DNA of 64,000 nucleotides from Bacteroidota bacterium (GTDB lineage Bacteria; Bacteroidota; Bacteroidia; Bacteroidales; UBA4417), in NCBI GenBank assembly GCA_013376995.1, contig JACAAZ010000011.1:108457-172456 (forward strand), in the 5' to 3' direction. Both the position numbers and the translations under genes were made by a program. This document shows, in pieces, positions 25,848 to 35,328 of this stretch; the first letter of the stretch is position 1, and every line of letters begins with the position of its first letter. The notes below the pieces were generated by a model. It was not told where the DNA came from. It worked only from the letters and a program-made list of their open reading frames with translations, and searched no databases.

Positions 25848-26429
25848 CTAAAATGTAATTTTAACGCCATTGATGGTGGCTGACTCCAACTGGTTTTGAG
25901 TATCGATGCAAAAACCGCATTTTTCCTGGACATACCCGATACCGGGAGCCAGGTAAACATAATACTCTTCATCTGCCATTTCTGGATTATCAAAGTAGTA
26001 GCTGTAGCAGTTGGATATGGTTTGCCCGTTAATCTTAACTGTTTCCAGTTTGCTGTTCAATGTTATCTTCCACTGCATTCCGTTTTTTGAATCTGTCCAG
26101 TACCAGTAGTCTTTTAAATTGGCAGTAAGTTTGAACAAGGGTGATTCTTCACCGTTGGATGTCCTGATCCAAATTGTACTGAGGCCTTCGCGCAGGTAAC
26201 TGGTGTCGTTGCCCGAAACCATTGAATAATATTCGTATCCCCCAAGGTGGATGGTTCCTGTGATTTGTCTTAAGGATGAATATTGCAGTTTCCAGCTGTT
26301 TCCTACCTGCAATGGGAAATAATCCGTCCCTAATTCAGGGCTGGCTTTATCTTTTTTACAGGAGGAAATTGCCAGCATTCCGACGAATAAGGCCTGCAAT
26401 AGAATAAAGTTGATTAGTTTCCTGTTCAT
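25848..26429 (-). CDS. lipoprotein of unknown function
   Basis: A 193-aa protein from the ATG at 26429, chosen because it begins the lipoprotein signal (lipobox SSC, Cys24, followed by KKDK); the longer frame adds 12 residues before it. The mature part starts DYFPLQVGNSWKLQYSS, a motif common at the start of Bacteroidota surface lipoproteins of unknown function, and has several aromatic beta strands. Two Cys in CGFCIDTQ near the C-terminus could form a disulphide. It is the second gene of the leftward operon. Confidence 0.75.
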   Translation of the reverse strand: MNRKLINFILLQALFVGMLAISSCKKDKASPELGTDYFPLQVGNSWKLQYSSLRQITGTIHLGGYEYYSMVSGNDTSYLREGLSTIWIRTSNGEESPLFKLTANLKDYWYWTDSKNGMQWKITLNSKLETVKINGQTISNCYSYYFDNPEMADEEYYVYLAPGIGYVQEKCGFCIDTQNQLESATINGVKITF

Positions 26430-26465
26430 TTTTAATTGTGCAGTGAGGATGGTGTAAAACTGCAA

Positions 26466-27458
26466 TTAGTTCTGGAGTATGCTGACGGAATTGTTTACTT
26501 TTTCAAGTATCTGGTGAGCTATATCAAGTGCCTGGAATCCATCCAGGATAGTGACTGGTGGAGGTGTATTACAAAGAATTGCTTCAGCGAAACTTGACAA
26601 TTCGGTTTGTATAGCGTTGATGGCTAGTATTGTGGGGTGTTCGAAATAAAGTTGCCTGGCTGGTTTTCCATTGCCCGGATCAAGGAGAGGAAGCATGGGA
26701 TCAGGCTCCTTTCCATTCAGGTCACTGATCCTTACAATTTCAGTTTTCTTGTTGAGAAAGTCCACAGATATATAAGCATCCTTTTGAAAAAACCTTGATT
26801 TTCGCATGGTTTTTAGAGAAACCCTGCTTGCAGTCAGGTTGGCAACACACCCATTGTCAAACTCAAGCCTGGCGTTTGCGATATCTGCTGAATTGCTGAT
26901 CACGGCAACACCGCTGGCGCTGATCTTACGGATGTTGGCTTTGACTACATTCAGAATGATGTCAATATCGTGTATCATCAGGTCAAGAATAACCGGAATA
27001 TCAGTCCCTCTTGGGTTAAATCCTGAAAGCCTGTGTGCCTCAATGAACATAGGCGTTTCAAAGTAGGGCAGCGCTGCTACAAATGCAGGATTAAATCTTT
27101 CGACATGGCCTACCTGGACCTTAACATTGGCTTCCCGTGCTATATCCATCAGTTGCTTTGCTTCTGCCGGTGTCGCAACAATTGGTTTCTCAATGAAAAC
27201 ATGCTTGAATTCCTTCAAAGCATGAGCTGCATACTCATAATGTGCAACTGTTGGCGTAACAATATCGACTACATCCACTTCCTGAATAAGTTCTTCAATA
27301 GACCCATAAGCGTTGATCCCAAATTCGTTCTTCACTCCTGTGACAATTTCAGGATTGGTATCGAAGAATCCAACAATTTGATAATCAGGTATATTCTTTA
27401 TACAGTTGATATGTATTTTTCCTAAATGCCCTGCTCCAATTACACCAATTTTCAACAT
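26466..27458 (-). CDS. Gfo/Idh/MocA-family oxidoreductase
   Basis: A 330-aa NAD(P)-dependent sugar dehydrogenase. The N-terminal Rossmann fold begins LKIGVIGAGHLGKIH, with GxGxxG at residues 8-13, and EKPIV is the conserved catalytic-region motif. The C-terminal alpha/beta domain has HDIDIIL, the usual active-site His segment. The start at 27458 is preferred; the frame extends 14 codons upstream without conserved sequence. Its place at the head of an operon ending in a sugar transferase suggests nucleotide-sugar modification (for example a 3-dehydrogenase step), but the substrate cannot be told. Confidence 0.9.
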   Translation of the reverse strand: MLKIGVIGAGHLGKIHINCIKNIPDYQIVGFFDTNPEIVTGVKNEFGINAYGSIEELIQEVDVVDIVTPTVAHYEYAAHALKEFKHVFIEKPIVATPAEAKQLMDIAREANVKVQVGHVERFNPAFVAALPYFETPMFIEAHRLSGFNPRGTDIPVILDLMIHDIDIILNVVKANIRKISASGVAVISNSADIANARLEFDNGCVANLTASRVSLKTMRKSRFFQKDAYISVDFLNKKTEIVRISDLNGKEPDPMLPLLDPGNGKPARQLYFEHPTILAINAIQTELSSFAEAILCNTPPPVTILDGFQALDIAHQILEKVNNSVSILQN

Positions 27459-27774
27459 GTCCGGTTTTTTGCAAAAATGTAGAGAAACACTATCGACCAA
27501 GTATTATATATCCTGTTTCCGGGAATTTATGGTTATAGGGTTTTGCTGCTTCTGAAAGGTTGTATTTGATTGCATTTATTTTGGCGAATTTTTGAGATTT
27601 TTTTTGAAATTAGTTTAACAGGGAATTGAATTAAAAATGTGATTTAATTTTGAAAGTATGATTATGAATTAACTTATGAATATATATATCCTGATAATTA
27701 CAATTTGCAAATTGATTGATTCTGCGCTGGAAAAATCATATACCGATTTATCAAGTATGTAATTGGCAATTTTA

Positions 27775-27782
27775 TACTTTTG
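27775..27782 (+). promoter_or_regulatory. -7 element (TACTTTTG) upstream of gcvT
   Basis: TACTTTTG matches TAnnTTTG 28 nt before the gcvT start; no clear TTTG lies at the right distance upstream. It is in the 352-bp AT-rich gap between divergent genes (27459-27810), where I see no gene or riboswitch. Confidence 0.5.
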
Positions 27783-27810
27783 CCGCACCAATCCAAATCA
27801 AAATAATCGT

Positions 27811-28899
27811 ATGAAATACACTGCATTTACAAAATTCCACGAAGCACTAGGGGCAAAGATGGTAGAGTTTGCCGGTTTTTATATGCCGATTCAATATTCC
27901 GGGATCAACGATGAACATGAAACTGTCAGGACAAAACTTGGCGTTTTCGATGTGTCCCATATGGGCGAGATCTGGGTTAAAGGCCCCAAGGCATTGGAAT
28001 TTGTTCAGAAGGTCACTTCCAATGATGCTTCTAAGCTTATTGATGGCAAGGTTCAGTATTCCTGCTTTCCCAACGGAAAGGGCGGTATTGTGGATGATTT
28101 GCTGGTTTACAGGATTAATGCGGAAACATACCTGCTAGTAGTGAATGCCTCTAATATTGAAAAGGATTGGAATTGGATCAATTCGCAGAATGAAGTTGGT
28201 GCGGTTCTTTACAATGCATCAGACGAGATATCACAGCTTGCCGTTCAGGGCCCTCTTGCCCTGAAAGCTATGCAGAAACTTACAGATAACCCGGTGACAG
28301 ACATGGAGTATTATACCTTCCAAAAACTCACCTTCGCCGGAGTTAAAGATGTTATTTTTTCAACAACCGGCTATACAGGATCTGGGGGATGTGAAATTTA
28401 CTTTGCCAATGAAGATGCTCCAAAAATCTGGAATGCCGTATTGGAAGCCGGAGCAGAATATGGAATCAAGCCCATTGGCCTTGCTGCCCGGGATACACTA
28501 CGACTTGAAATGGGATTTTGTCTCTATGGCAACGATATTGACGACACAACTTCTCCTATAGAAGCAGGATTGGGCTGGATCACCAAGTTTACAGATGAAA
28601 AGGATTTTATAGATAAGGAAATCCTCCTGAAACAGAAGAAAGAAGGTACAAGCCGGAAATTGGTTGGGTTTGAAATGATAGATAAGGGAATTCCACGTCA
28701 TGGTTATGAAGTTCTGAATGAGGCTGGAAACAGCATCGGTGTCGTAACCAGCGGCACTATGGGTCCCTTCATTAAAAAACCTGTTGGAATGGCATATGTA
28801 CCGGCCGCATTTTCTAAAGAGGGATCAGAAATCTGGATCAGCATCCGTGACAAAGCACTAAAAGCAGTTGTGGTAAAATTTCCCTTTTATAAGGGATAG
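27811..28899 (+). CDS. gcvT: aminomethyltransferase, glycine cleavage system T protein
   Basis: A 362-aa enzyme that transfers the methylene group of the aminomethyl-lipoyl H protein to tetrahydrofolate and releases ammonia. The conserved FDVSHMGE motif and the folate-binding segments DDLLVYR and [19 protein letters not shown] are present, with [12 protein letters not shown]. The ATG at 27811 begins the protein at its normal N-terminus ([17 protein letters not shown]); the upstream extension is not conserved. No other gcv genes are in the window, as expected for Bacteroidota where they are often dispersed. Confidence 0.96.
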   Translation: MKYTAFTKFHEALGAKMVEFAGFYMPIQYSGINDEHETVRTKLGVFDVSHMGEIWVKGPKALEFVQKVTSNDASKLIDGKVQYSCFPNGKGGIVDDLLVYRINAETYLLVVNASNIEKDWNWINSQNEVGAVLYNASDEISQLAVQGPLALKAMQKLTDNPVTDMEYYTFQKLTFAGVKDVIFSTTGYTGSGGCEIYFANEDAPKIWNAVLEAGAEYGIKPIGLAARDTLRLEMGFCLYGNDIDDTTSPIEAGLGWITKFTDEKDFIDKEILLKQKKEGTSRKLVGFEMIDKGIPRHGYEVLNEAGNSIGVVTSGTMGPFIKKPVGMAYVPAAFSKEGSEIWISIRDKALKAVVVKFPFYKG

Positions 28900-28904
28900 T
28901 TGAT

Positions 28905-29300
28905 GGGTTCATAGTTATTGGTTAAAGGTGATTGGTTATTAGTTAATTGTAACTAGTAAGGTGTTAATATGTGATTGATTATTGAAAAATTTGATTACGA
29001 AAATTAACGCCAAACGATTAATCAGTAAGCAGAAAGCAAAATGCGGTATGCAGTATTCCGCAAGCAGTATGCAGAGGTCTGAGAGCAGGATAGCGGGAGA
29101 GCAAGACTGAGGAAGTGAGGTAGAAGTTGTTTTTTACCTGGATCTTTAGGAGTCAACACCTCCGGCTGATATGGACCGAACGCAGAACGCTAAACGCCTA
29201 ACCCCGAACTCAGTACAACCAACCAATAACTACTATCTAATCACTAATTCACTACAACGAATCGCCAATAACCAATTCCCAATAACTAATTCAATCCCCC
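28905..29300. repeat. word-repeat islands in gcvT-comB gap, partly inverted
   Basis: The 404-bp gap holds four patches: GGTTATTGGTTATTAGTTAATTG-like words cut at 28915-28955; GTATGCAGTATTCCGCAAGC-like words at 29030-29085; AACGCTAAACGCCTAACCCC at 29180-29215; and CAATAACCAATTCCCAATAAC words at 29218-29300. The last patch is the reverse complement of the first type, so the gap is bounded by an imperfect inverted pair without a gene inside. Reading frames through it are not supported. Confidence 0.7.
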
Positions 29301-29303
29301 GGA

Positions 29304-30017
29304 ATGCCCCAGGTAGAAGTCTGTTTCTCTCCTTTACTTTATCCGCACAGAAGCCTTCGAAAGGACATTGTTACAGTTGTGATTGATGTGCTGCGAGCGA
29401 CTACTGCTTTCTGCGCAGCATTTGATGCCGGTGCTGAATCGATTTTGCCTGTTGACTCGCTTGAGGAACTTAAAGTTCTTAAAGCAAAGGGTTACTTAAC
29501 AGCAGCAGAACGGGATGGTAAAAAAGTGGATTTTGCAGATTTTGGAAATTCCCCGACAAACTTCCTGAAGCTGAATTTGGAACGAAGTCGGCTGGCCTAT
29601 TCAACCACAAACGGGACCAGGGCTTTGGGGTTAGCAATAGCTGAAGGTGAAGTTGCAGTTGCCTGCTTTGCCAACCTTCAGGCTGTCGCTCTCTGGTTAA
29701 TTGGAAATCAGAAGGATGTGGTCTTGCTTTGTTCCGGATGGAAGAATACTTTCAGCTTAGAAGATTCTGTTTGTGCGGGTGCCCTGGCACAAATCCTCTG
29801 CAGTTCTGGTAAATACTCTCATTTATCAGATGCCTCTGTTACTTCACTTCAGCTTTGGAATGATTCACATTCAAACCTGCAGAAGTATTGCAGCCAGGCT
29901 TCCCATTATCAGCGTCTTTTAAACCAGGGCCTTGAGGACGATCTGAACCTTTGCTTTCTTATTGATACTTCCTTTGTTGTTCCTTTCTGGGATGGCGAAA
30001 AATTAGTCAAAATTTAA
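29304..30017 (+). CDS. comB: 2-phosphosulfolactate phosphatase (ComB family)
   Basis: A 237-aa Mg-dependent phosphatase. The family motifs VVIDVLRATT (27-36), FGNSP, TTNGTRAL (about 99-106) and the C-terminal FSLEDSVCAGAL are all present, in the order of ComB. In methanogens ComB acts in coenzyme M synthesis; many bacteria have it without coenzyme M, and its role there is uncertain. It starts immediately after the word-repeat island. The M49 peptidase gene follows, with a separate promoter-like element in between. Confidence 0.93.
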   Translation: MPQVEVCFSPLLYPHRSLRKDIVTVVIDVLRATTAFCAAFDAGAESILPVDSLEELKVLKAKGYLTAAERDGKKVDFADFGNSPTNFLKLNLERSRLAYSTTNGTRALGLAIAEGEVAVACFANLQAVALWLIGNQKDVVLLCSGWKNTFSLEDSVCAGALAQILCSSGKYSHLSDASVTSLQLWNDSHSNLQKYCSQASHYQRLLNQGLEDDLNLCFLIDTSFVVPFWDGEKLVKI

Positions 30018-30022
30018 GATTG

Positions 30023-30030
30023 TACTTTTG
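30023..30030 (+). promoter_or_regulatory. -7 element (TACTTTTG) upstream of the M49 peptidase gene
   Basis: TACTTTTG lies six bases after the comB stop and 28 nt before the GTG start of the next gene. A -33 TTTG is not evident, so this is a weak call. Confidence 0.4.
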
Positions 30031-30058
30031 TCCTGTAAATTCTCTTAATAATCCCGAA

Positions 30059-32110
30059 GTGAAACCTGTTGTAATTACTGCTGCCGTTATCATGACGATA
30101 ATACTGAATTCCTGCAATCAGCCAAAGAAAGAAGATTCATCTTCAAAGCCGGTTGAATTCAAGTTCCTCCTGGAACAGTTTGCTGACCTCAAGATTATGC
30201 GCTACCAGGTGCCCGGTTTCGAGTCATTGGATCTTAAGCAAAAAGAATTGATCTATTACCTTAGCCAGGCAGCGATCAGCGGAAGGGATATCATCTTTGA
30301 TCAAAATGGAAGGTATAACCTTGCAATCAGGCGGACGATGGAGAATATCTATTCTACCTATTCAGGAGATAAGAGCAGCGAAGAATGGAAAAATTTTGTT
30401 GTTTATCTCAAGCGCATCTGGTTCAGCAATGGTATCTATCATCATTATGGTTCAGAGAAATTTCTGCCGTCATTCAGCCAGGATTATTTTATGGAACTTG
30501 TGAAAAATACTGATCAGTCGAAATTTCCGGTCCGCCCGGGTCAGTCTGTTGATCAGTTGATTGCTGAACTCATCCCTTTTATTTTTGATCCTAATGTGCT
30601 GCCTAAAAAAGTGAACCTTGAAACCGGAACTGACCTGGTGAAAACATCTGCAGTGAATTTCTATGATGGACTTAGCGAGGAAGAAGTTGAAGGTTTTTAT
30701 AAAGGAATGGCTCAGCCTAACCCGCAAGAACCTCTATCCTTCGGAATTAATTCAAAACTGGTGAAGGAAAATGGGAAATTGATGGAGAAAGTATGGAAAA
30801 TAGGGGGGATGTATTCTTCAGCAATTGAGAAGATCGTTTTCTGGTTAAATAAAGCAACAGAAGTTGCAGAAAATGAGCAACAGAAACAATGGCTGGAAGA
30901 ACTGATAAGCTATTATCAAACCGGGGATTTGAAAACCTGGGATAAATACAATGTCCTATGGGTAAGTGATCATATCAGCAATGTGGATGTAGTTAATGGA
31001 TTTATTGAAAATTATGAGGATCCACTGGGAAGAAAAGCTACCTGGGAATCAGTGGTTGATTTCAAGGATATAGAGGCTACAAAGAGGGCTGAAACGATAA
31101 GTGCCAATGCCCAGTGGTTTGAAGATCATTCACCGGTTGATCCCGGGTTCAGAAAGAAACAGGTCAAAGGAGTCAGTGCCAAGGTAATTACTGTGGCTCA
31201 GCTTGGGGGTGATTGCTATCCATCGACTCCCATAGGTATTAATTTACCGAATGCAGACTGGATCAGAAAAGAGCATGGCTCTAAATCAGTTACCATGGAG
31301 AATATTACCTATGCCTACGACCAGGCAGCATTAGGAAATGGAATGCTTGAAGAATTTGCCTTTACAGCTGAAGAGCAGGAGCTGGCTAAAAAATATGGAT
31401 CCCTGGCAAGCAATGTTCATACCGATCTGCATGAATGCCTTGGACATGGATCGGGGCAATTGTTGCCGGGTACAAGCAGCGAAGCCCTGAAAAATTACCA
31501 AAGTACACTCGAAGAAGCCAGGGCAGATCTTTTTGCCTTATATTTTATCATGGACCCTAAAATGGTTCAGCTTGGAGTAATTCCATCGGAAGGATCTGCT
31601 AAAGCCGAATACAATGCCTATATCAGGAATGGACTGATAACCCAGTTGTGCAGGATTGAACGCGGGAAGAACATAGAAGAGGCGCATATGAGGAACAGGC
31701 AGCTCATCGCCAAATGGTGCTTTGAACATGGTAAAGAGTCTAATGTTATTGAGTTTGTGAAGAAGGAAAATAAGACATTCATCAGGATTAATGATTACAA
31801 CAAGCTAAGAGAACTGTTCGGTAAATTGCTGGCAGAAATACAACGCATTAAATCAGAGGGTGATTTCCATGCAGGGCAGAAACTTGTTGAGGACTATGGA
31901 GTTAGGGTAGACCAGCAACTTCACAAGGAAGTCCTGGAACGCTTTAAAAAATTAAATGTGGCGCCTTATGGAGGATTTATTAACCCGACGTTCACTTTAA
32001 TTGAAAATGACGGGAAAGTAAAGGAGGTGAAAATTGATTACCCTATTGACTATGCTACTCAAATGATGGAGTATTCAACCAATTATTCCTTCCTTCCTAC
32101 CTGGAATTAA
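30059..32110 (+). CDS. dipeptidyl peptidase III (M49 zinc peptidase), lipoprotein form
   Basis: A 683-aa zinc exopeptidase that removes dipeptides from the N-terminus of short peptides. The M49 signature is HECLGH (458-463), followed by EEARAD (485-490) carrying the third zinc ligand; a Cys inside the HE..GH motif is also found in the Bacteroides DPP III. The GTG at 30059 is chosen because it begins a lipoprotein signal (KPVVITAAVIMTIILNSC, lipobox NSC), giving a membrane-anchored enzyme. A TTG at 30020 would extend it by 13 residues without a signal. It is followed 35 bp later by an MFS pump gene. Confidence 0.92.
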   Translation: MKPVVITAAVIMTIILNSCNQPKKEDSSSKPVEFKFLLEQFADLKIMRYQVPGFESLDLKQKELIYYLSQAAISGRDIIFDQNGRYNLAIRRTMENIYSTYSGDKSSEEWKNFVVYLKRIWFSNGIYHHYGSEKFLPSFSQDYFMELVKNTDQSKFPVRPGQSVDQLIAELIPFIFDPNVLPKKVNLETGTDLVKTSAVNFYDGLSEEEVEGFYKGMAQPNPQEPLSFGINSKLVKENGKLMEKVWKIGGMYSSAIEKIVFWLNKATEVAENEQQKQWLEELISYYQTGDLKTWDKYNVLWVSDHISNVDVVNGFIENYEDPLGRKATWESVVDFKDIEATKRAETISANAQWFEDHSPVDPGFRKKQVKGVSAKVITVAQLGGDCYPSTPIGINLPNADWIRKEHGSKSVTMENITYAYDQAALGNGMLEEFAFTAEEQELAKKYGSLASNVHTDLHECLGHGSGQLLPGTSSEALKNYQSTLEEARADLFALYFIMDPKMVQLGVIPSEGSAKAEYNAYIRNGLITQLCRIERGKNIEEAHMRNRQLIAKWCFEHGKESNVIEFVKKENKTFIRINDYNKLRELFGKLLAEIQRIKSEGDFHAGQKLVEDYGVRVDQQLHKEVLERFKKLNVAPYGGFINPTFTLIENDGKVKEVKIDYPIDYATQMMEYSTNYSFLPTWN

Positions 32111-32145
32111 TAAATGAATAATAGCAAGATGAAGTTGGACTGGAT

Positions 32146-33396
32146 ATGAAAAGCGGTCATAACAAAAATGCGTATGCAGTTTGGAAAATTGCTGATTTCA
32201 GGTGGCTGATCATTGGCAGGTTTTTTATGACGATTGGTATCCAGATGCAATCGGTTATCGTTGGATGGCAAGTGTATGAATTAACGAAGGATCCATTCTC
32301 TTTAGGGCTCATTGGATTGGCTGAAGTTGTCCCGTTTCTTGCACTGGCTCTATTTGCAGGCCATGTAGCTGATAAGGTTATCAGGAAGAATATCATTGTT
32401 CTAACAACCTGCCTTTATATTCTCTGTGCATTTCTGCTGCTTATACTTAGCTATAAGATGCAGCATATGTATCAATCAATAGGCATACTGCCTTTGTACC
32501 TGGTTATAGCTTTCACGGGTATTGTGAGAGCTTTCTTTTATCCGGCTCAATCAGCCTACATGGCCCAGATCGTACCAAAGGAACTTTACCCTAATTCATC
32601 AACCTGGAATAGTATAGTATGGCATATTGCCGCTGTAACGGGGCCTGCAATCGGAGGATTGGCCTATGGTTTCTTCGGTATTCACAAGGCCTATATGCTC
32701 GTTTTGGCTTTTGCATCGACTAGCATTTTCTTTTTCCTTAACACCAGGTCAATGCCAGTTCCTGCCAGGGATGAGAATGAGGGGATACTGAAGAGCCTTG
32801 CAGATGGTATCCGCTTTGTTCTCCACAAACAGGCACTTGTAGGTTCTATGGCATTGGATATGTTCGGGGTGTTGTTTGGCGGAGCAGTAGCCCTCTTACC
32901 TGTTTTTGCTGCTGAAGTGCTTAAAGTAGGCCCGCAGGGACTTGGGGTATTGAGGGCAGCTCCAGCTATAGGAGCAGTGTGCATGTCAATGGTATTGGCT
33001 TATTTCCCCCCTGTCAGTAAAACAGGCTATAAACTTTTCGCAGGAACAGCCGGATTTGGAATCTGCATGATTGCATTTGCAATTTCAAGGAACTTCTGGC
33101 TTTCCTTATCAATACTTATTGTGAGCGGGATGTTCGACAATATCAGCGTAGTAATTCGCAGTACCATTCTCCAGCTTTACACACCCGATGCCATGAGAGG
33201 TAGGGTTGCCTCTGTAAACAGCATTTTTATTGGTTCATCGAATGAGCTGGGATCATTCGAATCAGGATTGGCTGCCAGGTTGCTGGGATTGATCCCTTCG
33301 GTAATCTTTGGTGGAGGAATGACTCTTCTTGTGGTGACTCTCACCATGCGTTTTGCTCCCGTTTTGAGGAAAATGGAGATCAAGAAGCTAAACTGA
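32146..33396 (+). CDS. major facilitator superfamily efflux transporter
   Basis: A 416-aa inner-membrane protein with about twelve hydrophobic segments. The first loop has the MFS motif A region (GHVADKVIRKNI), and the sequence resembles the EntS/MFS_3 type of exporters (GRFFMTIGIQMQSVIVGWQVYELT at the start). The substrate is unknown. The stop codon is nine bases from the end of the convergent beta-barrel gene, with no hairpin in between. Confidence 0.9.
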   Translation: MKSGHNKNAYAVWKIADFRWLIIGRFFMTIGIQMQSVIVGWQVYELTKDPFSLGLIGLAEVVPFLALALFAGHVADKVIRKNIIVLTTCLYILCAFLLLILSYKMQHMYQSIGILPLYLVIAFTGIVRAFFYPAQSAYMAQIVPKELYPNSSTWNSIVWHIAAVTGPAIGGLAYGFFGIHKAYMLVLAFASTSIFFFLNTRSMPVPARDENEGILKSLADGIRFVLHKQALVGSMALDMFGVLFGGAVALLPVFAAEVLKVGPQGLGVLRAAPAIGAVCMSMVLAYFPPVSKTGYKLFAGTAGFGICMIAFAISRNFWLSLSILIVSGMFDNISVVIRSTILQLYTPDAMRGRVASVNSIFIGSSNELGSFESGLAARLLGLIPSVIFGGGMTLLVVTLTMRFAPVLRKMEIKKLN

Positions 33397-33405
33397 AAAG
33401 TCTTA

Positions 33406-34191
33406 TTAATTAAGACGTTTCCCGAAGCTGAAACTCAGGTAGCCGGTTACAAAAATGTGGTAAGGATCACGGAAAGCCATAACCGGTACACCTTGAGGAT
33501 AACCATCAACTACAACTCCAATATCCAGTGCTTTTACCCGGTCGTTAAGTACCCCGAAATCAAAATTAAAACCAAATTTAGCATATAATCCTGGGTAAGG
33601 TTTCATCTCCTTAAACCCAGTAAAAACAGGCGCACGACCATAAATGTCATAGGTGTAATCAGGAGTAGTAACAGGATAGTTTTTTGTAGGATCAAATTTC
33701 TCAGTCTTAGTCGCAAATATGACCAGGTCAGATTTGTAATAGGATATGTATAAGTAGACCGGTTTGGCAAGACCCAGCGAAAGTCCCCCTGAATAGAAAT
33801 ATCTTACTTCAACCCCACCCCAGTATGGTTTACGGTTAAGCAGGTGCTCAATTCCAACGCCTACCCTGAGAATGTACAGGTTATTCAGCTTTCCGTAATA
33901 GTAGTATTTGGGGTTAACGAAGTTCTGGTTATAGGTCTTGGTTTGATTTGGGGATTTCATTTCCAGGAGGTCAAAAGAGACGACTCTCCTGTTGAAATAG
34001 TTTTTATTAAGGCCCAGCTTATATCCTACGCCATAGCCCAATGTGTGAATCATCAGGCTGGTGGATCGCTCCTTGCGCATGATAATGCCATTATTTACCG
34101 TATCCTGTTCCTCAGAGTCCTGTGCATAGCTTTTGCACGGGAATGAAGTTCCAACTATTATCAGTATTATGGTTAAAAGGAGTAACCGCAT
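33406..34191 (-). CDS. outer membrane beta-barrel protein, unknown function
   Basis: A 261-aa protein with a signal peptide (about 1-23, ending KSYAQ). The mature part is a run of alternating amphipathic strands (YYYYGKLNNLYILRVGVGIEH, YWGGVEVRYFYSGGLSLGLAKPVYLYISYY) and ends with an aromatic-containing strand, HIFVTGYLSFSFGKRLN, consistent with an 8-12-stranded barrel. No family name can be given. It is a single leftward gene, convergent with the MFS gene. Confidence 0.8.
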   Translation of the reverse strand: MRLLLLTIILIIVGTSFPCKSYAQDSEEQDTVNNGIIMRKERSTSLMIHTLGYGVGYKLGLNKNYFNRRVVSFDLLEMKSPNQTKTYNQNFVNPKYYYYGKLNNLYILRVGVGIEHLLNRKPYWGGVEVRYFYSGGLSLGLAKPVYLYISYYKSDLVIFATKTEKFDPTKNYPVTTPDYTYDIYGRAPVFTGFKEMKPYPGLYAKFGFNFDFGVLNDRVKALDIGVVVDGYPQGVPVMAFRDPYHIFVTGYLSFSFGKRLN

Positions 34192-34283
34192 GGATCAGAA
34201 GAAGAATGTCATGCAAAGATACAAATGAAAGGATAACAAATCTGCCGGAGCTTAACCGGTATAAAAAATGAAAAGGGACCTGG

Positions 34284-34409
34284 TTACCGGCTCTCTACCC
34301 GGTAATGTTTGTATTCTCCATAAGCAGCACATTGCTCGTAAGTGCCGCAGGATTGCAGAAGGATGACGAGTAGGACGATGATTGCGAGAAAGGCAGCTAG
34401 TTTCTTCAT
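34284..34409 (-). CDS. tiny lipoprotein (41 aa)
   Basis: The reverse strand encodes 41 residues: a lipoprotein signal MKKLAAFLAIIVLLVILLQS followed by a lipobox Cys (CGTYEQCAAYGEYKHYRVESR). It has a clear start, a perfect lipobox and a stop codon, and lies in a 447-bp gap otherwise without genes. Very short lipoproteins of this kind with CxxYxxCxAYG are common in Bacteroidota. The function is unknown. Confidence 0.7.
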   Translation of the reverse strand: MKKLAAFLAIIVLLVILLQSCGTYEQCAAYGEYKHYRVESR

Positions 34410-34638
34410 ATTATTTAAATATGGTTCTGGTAATTACCATGGTTAATGTTCACAAAAATATTCACATTTTCCGATATAATAACTACATAACGTTAAATAT
34501 GTTGTATGATTTTAATTACGTAGCTACAATTATTTAATCAAAGATGCTTTAATTTGTCATACAAGGTAATCAGCTTAATCATATTTTTTTCAACATATCA
34601 ATGCTGAAAACTATTTTTGTGAGAATTAAAAACGGATC

Positions 34639-35322
34639 ATGGAACAGCTGAATCCACAGATTGAGGCTTCCTGGCTTGAACAACTCAAAGATGAATTCAG
34701 GCAGGAGTATTTTTTGCAACTCAAGCAATTTCTGCTGGAAGAAAAGAAACATTACCAAGTTTACCCGGCTGGGTCAAGGATTTTTGCAGCATTTGATGCA
34801 ACTCCTTTTCAGCAGGTAAAAGTGGTAATATTGGGGCAAGACCCATATCATGGTGCAGGCCAGGCTCATGGACTCTGTTTCTCAGTACCTGAAGGTGTTA
34901 AACCACCCCCTTCACTGGTAAATATCTTCCAGGAACTCAACCAGGATTTAGGAATCCCGGTTCCAAAACATGGAAATCTCGAAAAATGGGCCAGGCAGGG
35001 CGTACTCCTTCTGAACGCTACATTAACTGTAAGGGCTAACCAGGCAGGTTCGCATCAGCATAAGGGGTGGGAGCTTTTTACGGACCAGGTTATCAAAGCT
35101 TTATCCTCACGTCGTGAGGGGCTTGTTTTTATGCTCTGGGGCAATTATGCTCAGGCCAAGACGGAAATAATCGATAGTTCAAGGCATCATATACTAAAGG
35201 CTGCACATCCTTCGCCTTTCTCGGTTTACAGGGGATTTTACGGATGCAGGCATTTTTCAGCAGCCAATGAGCGTCTTGTTAATAGCGGAATGGCTCCCAT
35301 TGATTGGAATCTTTCAACATAA
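34639..35322 (+). CDS. ung: uracil-DNA glycosylase
   Basis: A 227-aa family 1 uracil-DNA glycosylase that removes uracil from DNA in base excision repair. The water-activating loop is GQDPYHG with Asp68 and His71, and the C-terminal minor-groove loop is HPSPFSVYRGF, as in E. coli Ung. The length is typical. The radical SAM gene begins six bases after its stop. Confidence 0.97.
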   Translation: MEQLNPQIEASWLEQLKDEFRQEYFLQLKQFLLEEKKHYQVYPAGSRIFAAFDATPFQQVKVVILGQDPYHGAGQAHGLCFSVPEGVKPPPSLVNIFQELNQDLGIPVPKHGNLEKWARQGVLLLNATLTVRANQAGSHQHKGWELFTDQVIKALSSRREGLVFMLWGNYAQAKTEIIDSSRHHILKAAHPSPFSVYRGFYGCRHFSAANERLVNSGMAPIDWNLST

Positions 35323-35328
35323 TTCGTG

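Noticed and set aside
27459..27810. Glycine riboswitch upstream of gcvT
   Set aside because: The AT-rich gap has no tandem aptamer-like GC stems; only a -7 element is visible.
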